The position numbers and the translations under genes are program-made. From NCBI GenBank assembly GCA_017421915.1, contig JAFOHG010000065.1, positions 1 through 53,217 on the forward strand: DNA of 53,217 nucleotides. The letters run 5' to 3'. The stretch is from Cellulosilyticum sp. GTDB taxonomy: Bacteria; Bacillota; Clostridia; Lachnospirales; Cellulosilyticaceae. Under the pieces are notes generated by a model. That model was given only the letters and a program-made list of their open reading frames with translations, ran no database searches and was not told where the DNA came from. This document shows, one piece after another, positions 34,278 through 42,319 of the stretch (positions are counted from its first letter, which is position 1; each line of letters begins with the position of its first letter).

Positions 34278-34323
34278 ATAAATGAATGAGTTTTTTGAAA
34301 ATTATTAGTGTATAAGAAAGATA

Positions 34324-34353
34324 TTGACAACTTAGAGTACGATTGATTACAAT
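34324..34353 (+). promoter_or_regulatory. promoter of the second thrS T-box
   Basis: TTGACA (34324-34329), 18-base spacer, TACAAT (34348-34353). Confidence 0.6.
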
Positions 34354-34379
34354 AATAACATTAAGTTGAATAAACATAA

Positions 34380-34690
34380 AAACAATGATGAGACGAGTAA
34401 CTTAAAGGAAGCTTTTTCAGAGAGAAGATACCATGGCTGGGAGTATTTTTAAAGTGTTTAGGTGAAGACTACCTCGGAGTGATTGTAAAACAATCCGGTA
34501 ACGCCGTTATAGTTAATGAAGTGGTTTCTAAAGCATCAATGATGTAGTAGAATTTAGCATAACTGTTAGGGGTTATGTACTACACTAGAATAGAGAAGAA
34601 ACAACAAGGGTGGAACCGCGGGAATATAGAGATATATGCTCCCGTCCCTTTTTAAATATTTATTTAAAGAGGGACGGGAGCTTTTTATTT
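34380..34690 (+). ncRNA. T-box leader of thrS (second copy), specifier ACU
   Basis: Closely similar to the leader at 27900: the same CAGAGAGAAGAT loop, CTCGGAGTGATTG and CGTTATAGTTA segments. The aligned specifier is ACT (threonine) at 34468-34470, followed by A, instead of ACC. The T-box AGGGTGGAACCGCGG is at 34607-34621. The terminator pairs GCTCCCGTCCCTTTTTAAA (34639-34657) with TTTAAAGAGGGACGGGAGC, followed by T residues. An extra block of about 45 bases lies before the T-box compared with the first copy. Confidence 0.95.
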
Positions 34691-34809
34691 TGTCATCAAT
34701 TAGAAAGCAGGATAAAGAGGGGTTTCTTGTCTTCTTTAAATAAGAACATGAGCTCAAACTCATGCTAAATGAGTGGAGAAAGAAACAATAACAAGAAGGA
34801 GAGACAAAC

Positions 34810-36783
34810 ATGATTAAGATTACACTTAAAGATGGTAGCATTAGAGAATGTCAAAAAGGCATCACAGTTCTTGGCGTAGCAGAAGAATTAAGCAGCGGAC
34901 TTGCTAGAGCAGCATGTGCTGGTAAAGTAAATGGGGAAATGGTTGACCTTAGAACAGAACTTAATGAAGATTGTGAGCTTGAAATTTTAACTTTCAATGA
35001 TAAAGAAGGTAAATGGGCATTTAGACATACTGCAGCGCACATTATGGCTCAAGCTGTAAAAAGAGTTTTCCCAGAAGTAAAACTTGCTATTGGACCAGCT
35101 ATTGAAGATGGTTTCTACTATGACTTTGATTCAGAAAAACACTTCTCAGAAGAAGACATTGCTAAAATCGAAGCAGAAATGAAAAAAATCGTAAAAGAAA
35201 AATTACCAATCGAAAGATTTGAACTTCCAAGAGAAGAAGCTATTAAATTAATGGAAGAAGCTGGCGAGCCATACAAAGTAGAACTAATTAATGACCTTCC
35301 AGAAGATGAAGTGATTAGCTTCTACAAACAAGGGGATTTCGTAGACCTTTGTGCAGGTCCACACCTTATGAGTACAAAACCAGTTGAAGCATTTAAAATT
35401 CTTCAATCAGCAGGTGCTTACTGGAAAGGTAGCGAGAAAAATAAAATGCTTGCACGTCTTTATGCAACAGCATTCCCTAAAAAAGCAGAGCTTGCAGCTC
35501 ACTTAGAAGCTTTAGAAGAAGCTAAAAAACGTGACCACAATAAACTTGGTCGTGAACTTAAAATTTTTACAACAGATGAAAAAGTAGGTCAAGGGCTTCC
35601 ACTTCTTATGCCAAAAGGTGCAAGAATCGTTCAAACACTTCAACGTTTTGTAGAAGATGAAGAAGAAAGAAGAGGTTATGTTTTAACTAAAACACCTCTT
35701 ATGGCTAAGAGCGACCTTTACAAAATGTCAGGTCACTGGGACCACTATAAAGATGGTATGTTCGTACTTGGAGATGAAGAAACAGATAAAGAAGTATTTG
35801 CACTTCGTCCAATGACATGTCCATTCCAATTTACAGTTTATAATGCAGAACAACACAGCTACCGTGACCTTCCAATTCGTTACGGTGAAACTTCTACATT
35901 ATTTAGAAATGAGTCATCAGGGGAAATGCACGGTCTTATTCGTGTAAGACAATTCACTATTTCTGAAGGTCACCTTGTATGTACACCAGCTCAATTAGAA
36001 GATGAGTTCAGAGGTGTAATTGAGCTTATTAACTATATGATGACTACACTTGGTATCGAAAATGATATTAGCTATCGTTTCTCTAAATGGGACCCAGAAA
36101 ACACAGAAAAATACATCAATGATCCAGAAGCATGGGAAAGAACAGAAAATCTCATGAGAAACATCTTAGATCACCTTGAAATCAACTACGAAGAAGCAGT
36201 TGGTGAAGCAGCGTTCTATGGACCAAAACTTGATATCCAATTCAAAAACGTTCATGGTAAAGAAGATACAATCATCACTGTACAAATTGACTTCGCATTA
36301 GGTGAAAGATTAGGTATGACATATATTGATGAAAATGGTGATAAAAAACATCCACTTATTATCCACCGTACATCAATGGGATGTTATGAAAGAACACTTG
36401 CGATGCTTATTGAAAAATACAATGGTTGCTTCCCAACATGGCTTGCACCAGTGGCAGTTAAAGTACTTCCACTTTCTGATAAATATGCAGATTATGCAGC
36501 AGAAGTTGTACGTGAATTTAAAAACCGTGGCATCATGAAAGTTGAAGCTGACTACCGTACAGAAAAAATCGGATACAAAATCCGTGAAGCGCGTATGGAA
36601 AGAGTACCTTATATCATCGTAGTAGGGGCAGATGAAATGGAAAACAAAACAGTTTCTGTTCGTAGCCGTCAAAAAGGTGATGAAGGCGTACAAAGTCTTG
36701 AAAGCTTCGTAAATCGTGTAGACGAAGAAATCAAAACTAAATTTAACTATCTTCAACACATTGAAGTAGAAGAAAGTAAATAA
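34810..36783 (+). CDS. thrS: Threonyl-tRNA synthetase 2 (Lachnospiraceae-type catalytic core)
   Basis: 657 residues with the same architecture as the first ThrS: TGS, editing domain with H73-x3-H77 and C181/H185, catalytic core and anticodon-binding domain. Zinc ligands are C337 (MTCPFQ), H388 (ISEGHLV) and H519 (IIHRTSMG). The core has FRNESSGEMHGLIRV and an inserted WDPENTEKY segment, a lineage I associate with Lachnospiraceae. Codon use (AAA, GAA, CTT, GGT) is much more biased than in the first thrS, suggesting this is the main, highly expressed copy. The ATG follows AGAAGGAGAGACAAAC. It has its own T-box. No clear terminator precedes the infC leader. Confidence 0.95.
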   Translation: MIKITLKDGSIRECQKGITVLGVAEELSSGLARAACAGKVNGEMVDLRTELNEDCELEILTFNDKEGKWAFRHTAAHIMAQAVKRVFPEVKLAIGPAIEDGFYYDFDSEKHFSEEDIAKIEAEMKKIVKEKLPIERFELPREEAIKLMEEAGEPYKVELINDLPEDEVISFYKQGDFVDLCAGPHLMSTKPVEAFKILQSAGAYWKGSEKNKMLARLYATAFPKKAELAAHLEALEEAKKRDHNKLGRELKIFTTDEKVGQGLPLLMPKGARIVQTLQRFVEDEEERRGYVLTKTPLMAKSDLYKMSGHWDHYKDGMFVLGDEETDKEVFALRPMTCPFQFTVYNAEQHSYRDLPIRYGETSTLFRNESSGEMHGLIRVRQFTISEGHLVCTPAQLEDEFRGVIELINYMMTTLGIENDISYRFSKWDPENTEKYINDPEAWERTENLMRNILDHLEINYEEAVGEAAFYGPKLDIQFKNVHGKEDTIITVQIDFALGERLGMTYIDENGDKKHPLIIHRTSMGCYERTLAMLIEKYNGCFPTWLAPVAVKVLPLSDKYADYAAEVVREFKNRGIMKVEADYRTEKIGYKIREARMERVPYIIVVGADEMENKTVSVRSRQKGDEGVQSLESFVNRVDEEIKTKFNYLQHIEVEESK

Positions 36784-36865
36784 TCAATTTCTGGATAGAT
36801 AAACTAAGAAAAGTCAGTATTTATAACAGGCTCACATAGACGTCTAAAAAATAAAATGAAAAAAG

Positions 36866-36894
36866 TTGACAAGAGCACTAGAGTGTGTTATTCT
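36866..36894 (+). promoter_or_regulatory. promoter of the infC operon
   Basis: TTGACA (36866-36871), 17-base spacer, TATTCT (36889-36894). Confidence 0.55.
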
Positions 36895-36899
36895 AATAA

Positions 36900-37060
36900 A
36901 GGTTTTACGACACAACAAGTGTCAATGAAGTAGAAGCTATTCTTCTCACCTTACAACAAGTAAGTTCGTAAGGTCATACTAACTTAGTTTATAATACTGT
37001 ATATTTTAGTATGAGTTATAGAGAGGTGGATAGTTTCGACTATCCACCTTATTTTATTAT
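36900..37060 (+). ncRNA. infC-rpmI-rplT leader with attenuator (probable L20 leader)
   Basis: Structured leader with CCTTAC/GTAAGG (36949-36954 with 36968-36973) and CATACTAA/TTAGTATG hairpins, then a strong terminator AGGTGGATAGT-TTCG-ACTATCCACCT (37024-37049) followed by TATTTTATT. CACCT at 36947-36951 can pair with AGGTG of the terminator as an antiterminator. In Firmicutes this operon is repressed by ribosomal protein L20 binding its leader, so the same is likely here. Another 100 bases containing a CACCC/GGGTG hairpin lead to infC. Confidence 0.75.
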
Positions 37061-37149
37061 ATAGAATAGATTTTTAGGTGGTATAATATGAGTAGCGTTA
37101 CACCCATACGCATAAGGGTGATAAATAAAAGTTTTGGCAAACAAAATTT

Positions 37150-37166
37150 AGGAGGTGCCCGTTATT
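37150..37166 (+). promoter_or_regulatory. infC ribosome-binding site and AUU start codon
   Basis: AGGAGGT (37150-37156) is seven bases before ATT at 37164. The in-frame GTG at 37155 lies inside the ribosome site and the next ATG (37176) is 19 bases away, so ATT is the only well-placed start. Confidence 0.75.
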
Positions 37167-37667
37167 AACGATTTAATGATCAACGAACAAATTCGTGACA
37201 AAGAAGTGAGACTTATTGGAGCTGATGGAGAGCAAATTGGTATTGTTTCAAGTAAGGAAGCACAAAAAATGGCTTCTGAGAAAAACCTTGATTTAGTAAA
37301 AATTGCACCACAAGCAAAACCACCAGTATGTAAAATTATGGACTATGGTAAGTATAAGTTTGATGCAGCTAAGAAAGAAAAAGAAGCACGTAAGAAACAA
37401 AAAACAATCAGCGTGAAAGAAGTTAGACTTTCAGCAAGCATTGAAAAACACGACTTTGAGACGAAGATGAGAAATGCAGTGAAATTCCTTAAGTCAGGAG
37501 ACAAGGTAAAAATTTCAGTTGTATTCCGTGGGCGTGAAATGATGCATACTCATAGAGGAAATGAGCTTCTTGAACAAGCTATGGCTTTCGTAGAGGAAGT
37601 TGGTACAGTAGAAGCAAAACCTAAATTAGAAGGAAGAGCAATGGTTATCGTGGTAATACCTAAATAG
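37164..37667 (+). CDS. infC: Translation initiation factor IF-3
   Basis: Binds the 30S subunit, prevents premature 50S joining and checks the start codon. It has 167 residues. Both halves are typical: the N-terminal [14 protein letters not shown] and [15 protein letters not shown], a Lys-rich linker, and the C-terminal [14 protein letters not shown] with [15 protein letters not shown]. The start is taken as ATT, as in E. coli and Bacillus infC, where the rare codon lets IF-3 limit its own synthesis. It is the first gene of infC-rpmI-rplT. Confidence 0.95.
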   Translation: MNDLMINEQIRDKEVRLIGADGEQIGIVSSKEAQKMASEKNLDLVKIAPQAKPPVCKIMDYGKYKFDAAKKEKEARKKQKTISVKEVRLSASIEKHDFETKMRNAVKFLKSGDKVKISVVFRGREMMHTHRGNELLEQAMAFVEEVGTVEAKPKLEGRAMVIVVIPK

Positions 37668-37713
37668 GATACCTTTTGATAAAACAACTATATATATAAA
37701 GGAGGAAATTCTA

Positions 37714-37917
37714 ATGGCTAAATTAAAATTAAAAACAAATAGAGCAGCTGCAAAGCGTTTCAAAGTAACAGGAACAGGTAAATTAAAAAGAAGCAAAGCT
37801 TACAAAAGACATATCTTAACAAAAAAATCAACAAAAACTAAACGTAACTTAAGAAAAGCTGGTTTAGTTGACAGCACAAACGAAAAACAAATGAAGAGAA
37901 TTTTACCATATTTATAA
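37714..37917 (+). CDS. rpmI: Ribosomal protein L35 (bL35)
   Basis: A 67-residue basic protein of the large ribosomal subunit. The family core [20 protein letters not shown] and [16 protein letters not shown] is complete. The ATG follows AAAGGAGGAAATTCTA. It lies 46 bases after infC and 28 bases before rplT, the invariant order of this operon. Confidence 0.97.
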   Translation: MAKLKLKTNRAAAKRFKVTGTGKLKRSKAYKRHILTKKSTKTKRNLRKAGLVDSTNEKQMKRILPYL

Positions 37918-37945
37918 GATAGAATCACGATAGGAGGTTAAGACA

Positions 37946-38302
37946 ATGGCAAGAGTTAAAGGCGGAATGTCTACTAAAAAAAGACGTAATAGAGTATTAA
38001 AATTAGCTAAAGGTTACAGAGGAGCTAAATCTAAACAATTCAGAACAGCTAAACAAGCTGTAATGAAATCTTTAAACTACGCTTACGTAGGTCGTAAATT
38101 AAGAAAAAGAGAATTCAGAACACTTTGGATTGCACGTATCAACGCTGCAGCTCGTTTAAACGGATTATCATACAGCCGTTTCATGAACGGATTAAAAAAT
38201 GCTAACGTTAACATCAACAGAAAAATGTTATCAGAATTAGCAATTTCTAACCCAGCTGCTTTCACACAATTAGTTGAAACAGCTAAAGCTAACTTAAAAT
38301 AG
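37946..38302 (+). CDS. rplT: Ribosomal protein L20 (bL20)
   Basis: Early-assembly 23S rRNA-binding protein of the large subunit and probable repressor of this operon through the leader. It has 118 residues with [38 protein letters not shown] and [18 protein letters not shown], all standard. The ATG follows AGGAGGTTAAGACA. Codon use is strongly biased, as expected for ribosomal genes. Confidence 0.97.
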   Translation: MARVKGGMSTKKRRNRVLKLAKGYRGAKSKQFRTAKQAVMKSLNYAYVGRKLRKREFRTLWIARINAAARLNGLSYSRFMNGLKNANVNINRKMLSELAISNPAAFTQLVETAKANLK

Positions 38303-38312
38303 TTAATATAGT

Positions 38313-38352
38313 AAAAAAAGGATGTCATTAATATAATGGCATCCTTTTTTTA
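38313..38352. terminator. terminator of infC-rpmI-rplT
   Basis: AAAAAAAGGATGTCATTA pairs with TAATGGCATCCTTTTTT (G-U pair included). It also faces the convergent small membrane-protein gene. Confidence 0.88.
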
Positions 38353-38363
38353 CTATAAAAGCT

Positions 38364-38621
38364 TTATAAATATAAAAAAATCAGGCTACTACCTATGCTT
38401 GCAATAGTTGTACATAAAGCACTGAATAAAGAAATATGGTTTTTAGTTATTAAATAAAGGGTAAAGAAAAAAATGCCAAGAGCTAAAAAGAAGAAAGTAA
38501 TATAATTACTAAATGGTAAGAGAAAATTGATTTCTATGTATAAAAAGCAAAATGTTAAAGCAGCTAAAGCAGTATGATAGAGTCGGTCATAATCCACAAG
38601 TTTACGTTTGGTAGATTTCAT
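38364..38621 (-). CDS. small hydrophobic membrane protein, unknown function
   Basis: 85 residues from the preferred ATG at 38621, which follows AAGGAGGT by four bases; the in-frame ATG at 38639 overlaps that ribosome site. A basic N-terminus (KSTKRKLVDYDR) is followed by three hydrophobic helices at about 16-34, 37-57 and 63-84. I do not recognise the family. It is monocistronic and convergent with rplT. Conservation in related genomes would decide whether it is a true gene; the ribosome site and helix pattern argue that it is. Confidence 0.6.
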   Translation of the reverse strand: MKSTKRKLVDYDRLYHTALAALTFCFLYIEINFLLPFSNYITFFFLALGIFFFTLYLITKNHISLFSALCTTIASIGSSLIFLYL

Positions 38622-38850
38622 ACAAACCTCCTTGTACATAAGTTTATTATTATAAAATATGAAAGAGATTGTAGAATATGTATTTAAAATACTAATTTTA
38701 TTAATATAAATGATAAAAATAGTAGCGTTAAAAAGGAACTCCTTTAAATAAGGAAGTCTTGGTGAATAGAATCTCCGTTTTTTCAGATAATATAAGAAAG
38801 CTTATACTAAACAAATAATTTGGTATCTATAAATTTTTCCCTTTTTATTG

Positions 38851-38879
38851 TTGACGGATAAGGTAAAATTAAGTATAAT
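38851..38879 (+). promoter_or_regulatory. promoter of the regulator-potABC operon
   Basis: TTGACG (38851-38856), 17-base spacer, TATAAT (38874-38879). The rest of the 339-base gap shows only a short AAAGGA/TCCTTT inverted repeat near 38732. Confidence 0.7.
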
Positions 38880-38960
38880 TTTGTAGGATTAGTTTAATGA
38901 GTGTAAACAAAAAGTTTATATATAGGTAATGAAATAAAGAAAAAAAGGAGGTAGCTAAAG

Positions 38961-39500
38961 TTGGATATTGGGGCTAAAATTAATCAGCTTCGTAAAAAGA
39001 ACGGATTAACACAAGAAGAGTTAGCGGATCGTTGTGAACTTTCAAAAGGCTTTATTTCACAAGTGGAAAGAGGGCTTACTTCTCCATCCATTGCAACCTT
39101 AATTGATATATTAGAATGTTTAGGAACCAATCTTAAAGATTTCTTTAACGAAACAAGTCAGGAAAAGATTGTTTTTTCTAAGCAAGATATTTTTGAAAAA
39201 GAAGATAAAGAACATGGAAATATGATTAGTTGGCTTATTCCTAATGCACAGAAAAATGATATGGAACCGATACTTATACATTTAGAGCCAGGTGGGCAAT
39301 CTATAGTACAGGCACCACATGAAGGTGAAGAGTTTGGATATGTTCTTGCAGGGAATATTTATGTGCATTTAGGGAATAAGAAATTTAAAGCTAAAAAAGG
39401 TGACAGTTTTTATTTTAGGCCAACTGGTGACCACTATTTACAAAATACAGGTAAAACAAAAGCAACAATCCTTTGGGTTGCTACACCACCAAGTTTTTAA
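38961..39500 (+). CDS. XRE-cupin transcriptional regulator of polyamine uptake
   Basis: 179 residues: an N-terminal XRE helix-turn-helix (about 1-60; GLTQEELADRCELSKGFISQ) and a C-terminal cupin domain (about 105-177; EGEEFGYVLAGNIYVHLG) that probably senses a small ligand. Regulators of this layout (PuuR-like) are often found directly upstream of potABCD in clostridia, and here it begins that operon, so control of polyamine transport is inferred. The start is a TTG at 38961, eight bases after AAAAGGAGGT. Confidence 0.88.
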   Translation: MDIGAKINQLRKKNGLTQEELADRCELSKGFISQVERGLTSPSIATLIDILECLGTNLKDFFNETSQEKIVFSKQDIFEKEDKEHGNMISWLIPNAQKNDMEPILIHLEPGGQSIVQAPHEGEEFGYVLAGNIYVHLGNKKFKAKKGDSFYFRPTGDHYLQNTGKTKATILWVATPPSF

Positions 39501-39515
39501 AGGAGTAATGAAGTA

Positions 39516-40571
39516 ATGAATGAATTTAAAATGGGTAATGATAATATCATAGACTTAAAACATATTACAAAACAATATGGTGAAAATGTTGTTTTAGATG
39601 ACATCAATATGTACATTAGACGTAATGAATTTTTAACTTTACTTGGACCAAGTGGATGTGGTAAAACAACATTACTTAGAATTATTGGTGGATTTGAAGA
39701 ATGTAGCAATGGAGAGGTTTTATTCGAAGGAGAAAATATCGTAGGATTGCCTCCTTATAAAAGAAAGATTAATACTGTATTTCAAAAGTATGCATTATTT
39801 CCACATATGAATGTAGAAGAAAATATTGCATTTGGACTTAATATTAAAAAGATGGATAAACAAGTTATTAAAGAAAAAGTAAAAGAAATGCTTGAACTTG
39901 TTAATCTGCAAGGGTTTGAAAAACGTTCGATTGATTCATTAAGTGGTGGACAGCAACAGCGTATTGCAATTGCAAGAGCATTAGTTAATGAGCCAGAAGT
40001 TCTTTTATTAGATGAACCACTAGGAGCGCTTGACCTTAAACTTAGAAAAGGTATGCAAGCAGAATTAAAGCGTATTCAACAAAAAGTAGGGATTACATTT
40101 ATCTTTGTTACACATGACCAAGAAGAAGCTTTAACTATGTCAGATACGATTGCAGTTATGAATGGTGGTAAGATACAACAAATTGGTAGTCCGGTAGATA
40201 TTTACAATGAGCCGAAAAATGCTTTTGTAGCAGATTTCATTGGTGAAAGTAATATTCTATTAGGTCTTATGAAAAAAGATTATCTTGTAAGTTTTCATCA
40301 TGTAGATTTTCCTTGTGTAGATGCAGGATTTGGTGAGAATGTAGAGGTGGATGTTGTTGTAAGACCTGAAGATATTAAGATAGTAAAAGCAGAAGAAGGC
40401 ATGTTAAAAGGAACAGTACAATCTGTAACTTTTAAAGGGGTACACTATGAAATGATGATTCAGTCAGATGATTTTACCTGGACAGTTCATTCAACTGCTA
40501 TGGCAGGAGAAGGTGAAACAGTAGGTCTTAGTATTGCACCTGAAGACATTCATATAATGAAAAGGAGATAG
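39516..40571 (+). CDS. potA: Spermidine/putrescine ABC transporter, ATP-binding protein
   Basis: The ATPase that drives polyamine import; it acts on the inner membrane face. It has 351 residues. Walker A is GPSGCGKTT (about 45-53), the ABC signature is LSGGQQQR, Walker B is [12 protein letters not shown], and the switch histidine lies in [11 protein letters not shown]-terminal TOBE domain (about 275-345) is present. ATG 39516 is 11 bases after AAGGAG; an internal ATG seven codons in is possible. It is cotranscribed with the regulator and with potB, three bases downstream. Confidence 0.95.
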   Translation: MNEFKMGNDNIIDLKHITKQYGENVVLDDINMYIRRNEFLTLLGPSGCGKTTLLRIIGGFEECSNGEVLFEGENIVGLPPYKRKINTVFQKYALFPHMNVEENIAFGLNIKKMDKQVIKEKVKEMLELVNLQGFEKRSIDSLSGGQQQRIAIARALVNEPEVLLLDEPLGALDLKLRKGMQAELKRIQQKVGITFIFVTHDQEEALTMSDTIAVMNGGKIQQIGSPVDIYNEPKNAFVADFIGESNILLGLMKKDYLVSFHHVDFPCVDAGFGENVEVDVVVRPEDIKIVKAEEGMLKGTVQSVTFKGVHYEMMIQSDDFTWTVHSTAMAGEGETVGLSIAPEDIHIMKRR

Positions 40572-40574
40572 GAA

Positions 40575-41387
40575 ATGAATAGAAAATCATTAGCATATCC
40601 GTACATGATATGGGCAGGGATTTTCATCATTGTTCCTCTTGTACTGATTGTATACTTTAGTTTCTTTGTAGATGGGCAGTTTACCCTTGCCAATTATACA
40701 AAGTTTATTGAAGATTATTATATAGCAGCTATGGTACGTTCTATAGGATTTGCATTTGTAAGTACAGCCATTTGCTTGTTACTAGCTTATCCGTTAGCAA
40801 TGATTTTAGCGGGTAAAGAGATGTCTAATAAAAGTATTATTTTATTATTGGTTATTTTACCAATGTGGATGAATTCTTTACTTAGAACATATGCTTGGGC
40901 AAACTTACTTGAAAATAATGGGGTAATTAATAACCTATTAAATGCAATGGGATTACCATCTGTTAAGTTTTTATATGGTAATGGTGGTGTGATCTTTGGG
41001 ATGGTATATAACTTCTTCCCATTTATGGTACTACCAATCTATAATGCACTGGCTAAAATAGATCATAAGCTTATTGAGGCTTCTTATGATTTAGGAGCAA
41101 ATAAATGGACAACATTTAAAAAAGTGACACTGCCACTTAGTATGCCAGGAATTGTTACAGGAATTATTATGGTATTTATGCCATCTCTTACAACATTCCT
41201 TATTACTAGACTTTTAGGTGGTGGAAAAGTAATGCTGATTGGTAACATTATTGAGGAGCAGTTTACAAGAACAGGTGATATGGGATTTGGTTCAGCTGTT
41301 TCTATGATTTTAATGATTATCGTACTCATTACTTTAGGCATTATGTCACGTAAAGGTGCTTTAGATGAAGAAGGAGGATTATTTTAA
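40575..41387 (+). CDS. potB: Spermidine/putrescine ABC transporter, permease PotB
   Basis: An integral membrane permease subunit with 270 residues and about six hydrophobic helices. The cytoplasmic EAA loop that contacts PotA is EASYDLGANKWTTFKKVTLP. MWMNSLLRTYAWANLLENNG is the segment typical of PotB. The ATG lies three bases after potA and follows AAAAGGAGATAGGAA. Its last base overlaps the first base of potC, so expression is coupled. Confidence 0.94.
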   Translation: MNRKSLAYPYMIWAGIFIIVPLVLIVYFSFFVDGQFTLANYTKFIEDYYIAAMVRSIGFAFVSTAICLLLAYPLAMILAGKEMSNKSIILLLVILPMWMNSLLRTYAWANLLENNGVINNLLNAMGLPSVKFLYGNGGVIFGMVYNFFPFMVLPIYNALAKIDHKLIEASYDLGANKWTTFKKVTLPLSMPGIVTGIIMVFMPSLTTFLITRLLGGGKVMLIGNIIEEQFTRTGDMGFGSAVSMILMIIVLITLGIMSRKGALDEEGGLF

Positions 41388-42166
41388 TGAAATGGATTAA
41401 ACGTAGTTATGTGAGTTTAATTTTACTCATTATGTATGCTCCTGTTGCTGTTTTAATGGTATTTTCATTTAATGATTCGAAATTACCAATTTGGAAAGGT
41501 TTTACATTAGATTGGTACAGTAAAGTATTTAGTGATACAGGAATTAAGCAAGCTATACTTTATACACTGATTGTTGCACTAGTATCATCTTTAATTGCTA
41601 CCGTTATAGGAACATTAGCAGCTATGGGAATCCATCGTATGACAGGATGGCAGAAACGTTTAGCAATTAATGTAACATACATTCCAATGCTCAGTCCAGA
41701 TATTGTTATAGGGATTTCATTAATGATGTTATTTAATGTGTTGCATATTCCATTTGGCTTACCATCACTGATTATTTCACATATTACATTTAGTATACCG
41801 TATGTGATTTTTGCAGTTATGCCAAAGCTTAAACAAATGAATTATAATTTATATGAAGCAGCATTAGATTTAGGAGCAAGTCCATGGTATGCATTTAAGA
41901 AAGTTATTCTACCAGAGATTATGCCAGGGGTGCTTGCTGGAACATTTATTGCCTTTACATTATCAATTGATGATTTTGTAGTCAGCTTCTTTAATAAAGG
42001 AGCAGGGGTAGATACTCTACCTATTAAAATTTATTCTATGGCAAGAAAAGGTGTTAATCCTACAATTAATGCAGTTTCTACTTTAATGTTTGCAACAATT
42101 ATTATAGTTTTAGTAGTCAGCAATTTAAAAGCAAATCAAAAAGTAAAAGAAGCGAAAATGCAGTAA
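41387..42166 (+). CDS. potC: Spermidine/putrescine ABC transporter, permease PotC
   Basis: The second permease subunit, 259 residues, about six helices. The EAA loop reads EAALDLGASPWYAFKKVILP, and LSIDDFVVSFFNKGAG is characteristic of PotC. The ATG overlaps the potB stop by one base and follows AAGGAGG. After it comes a long hairpin and then potD, which may set a different level for the binding protein. Confidence 0.94.
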   Translation: MKWIKRSYVSLILLIMYAPVAVLMVFSFNDSKLPIWKGFTLDWYSKVFSDTGIKQAILYTLIVALVSSLIATVIGTLAAMGIHRMTGWQKRLAINVTYIPMLSPDIVIGISLMMLFNVLHIPFGLPSLIISHITFSIPYVIFAVMPKLKQMNYNLYEAALDLGASPWYAFKKVILPEIMPGVLAGTFIAFTLSIDDFVVSFFNKGAGVDTLPIKIYSMARKGVNPTINAVSTLMFATIIIVLVVSNLKANQKVKEAKMQ

Positions 42167-42174
42167 ATATTATG

Positions 42175-42210
42175 TGCAATATATCTACATTTAAATGTAG
42201 GTATATTGCA
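42175..42210. repeat. 18-bp near-perfect palindrome between potC and potD
   Basis: TGCAATATATCTACATTT (42175-42192) and AAATGTAGGTATATTGCA (42193-42210) are complementary with one G-U pair and no spacer. A weak T tract (TTATTTGTTG) follows. It may act as a partial terminator or protect the upstream mRNA from decay. Confidence 0.6.
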
Positions 42211-42319
42211 TTATTTGTTGTCATCTATAAATATTATACAAAGGCAGTATCATGATTTTTGGTACATAGGTAATAATAAGATTATATATGGTTAGAAAAT
42301 AAAGAGAGGCGATGTGAGA

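Noticed and set aside
27838-34809. Whole thrS-thrS interval as a mobile island
   Set aside because: No integrase, transposase, terminal repeats or tRNA junction; genes between are ordinary purine salvage and a secreted protein.
36373-36759. 128-codon minus-strand frame inside the second thrS
   Set aside because: A shadow of thrS codon bias: rich in Phe, Ser and Cys, no ribosome site, and the plus-strand gene is certain.
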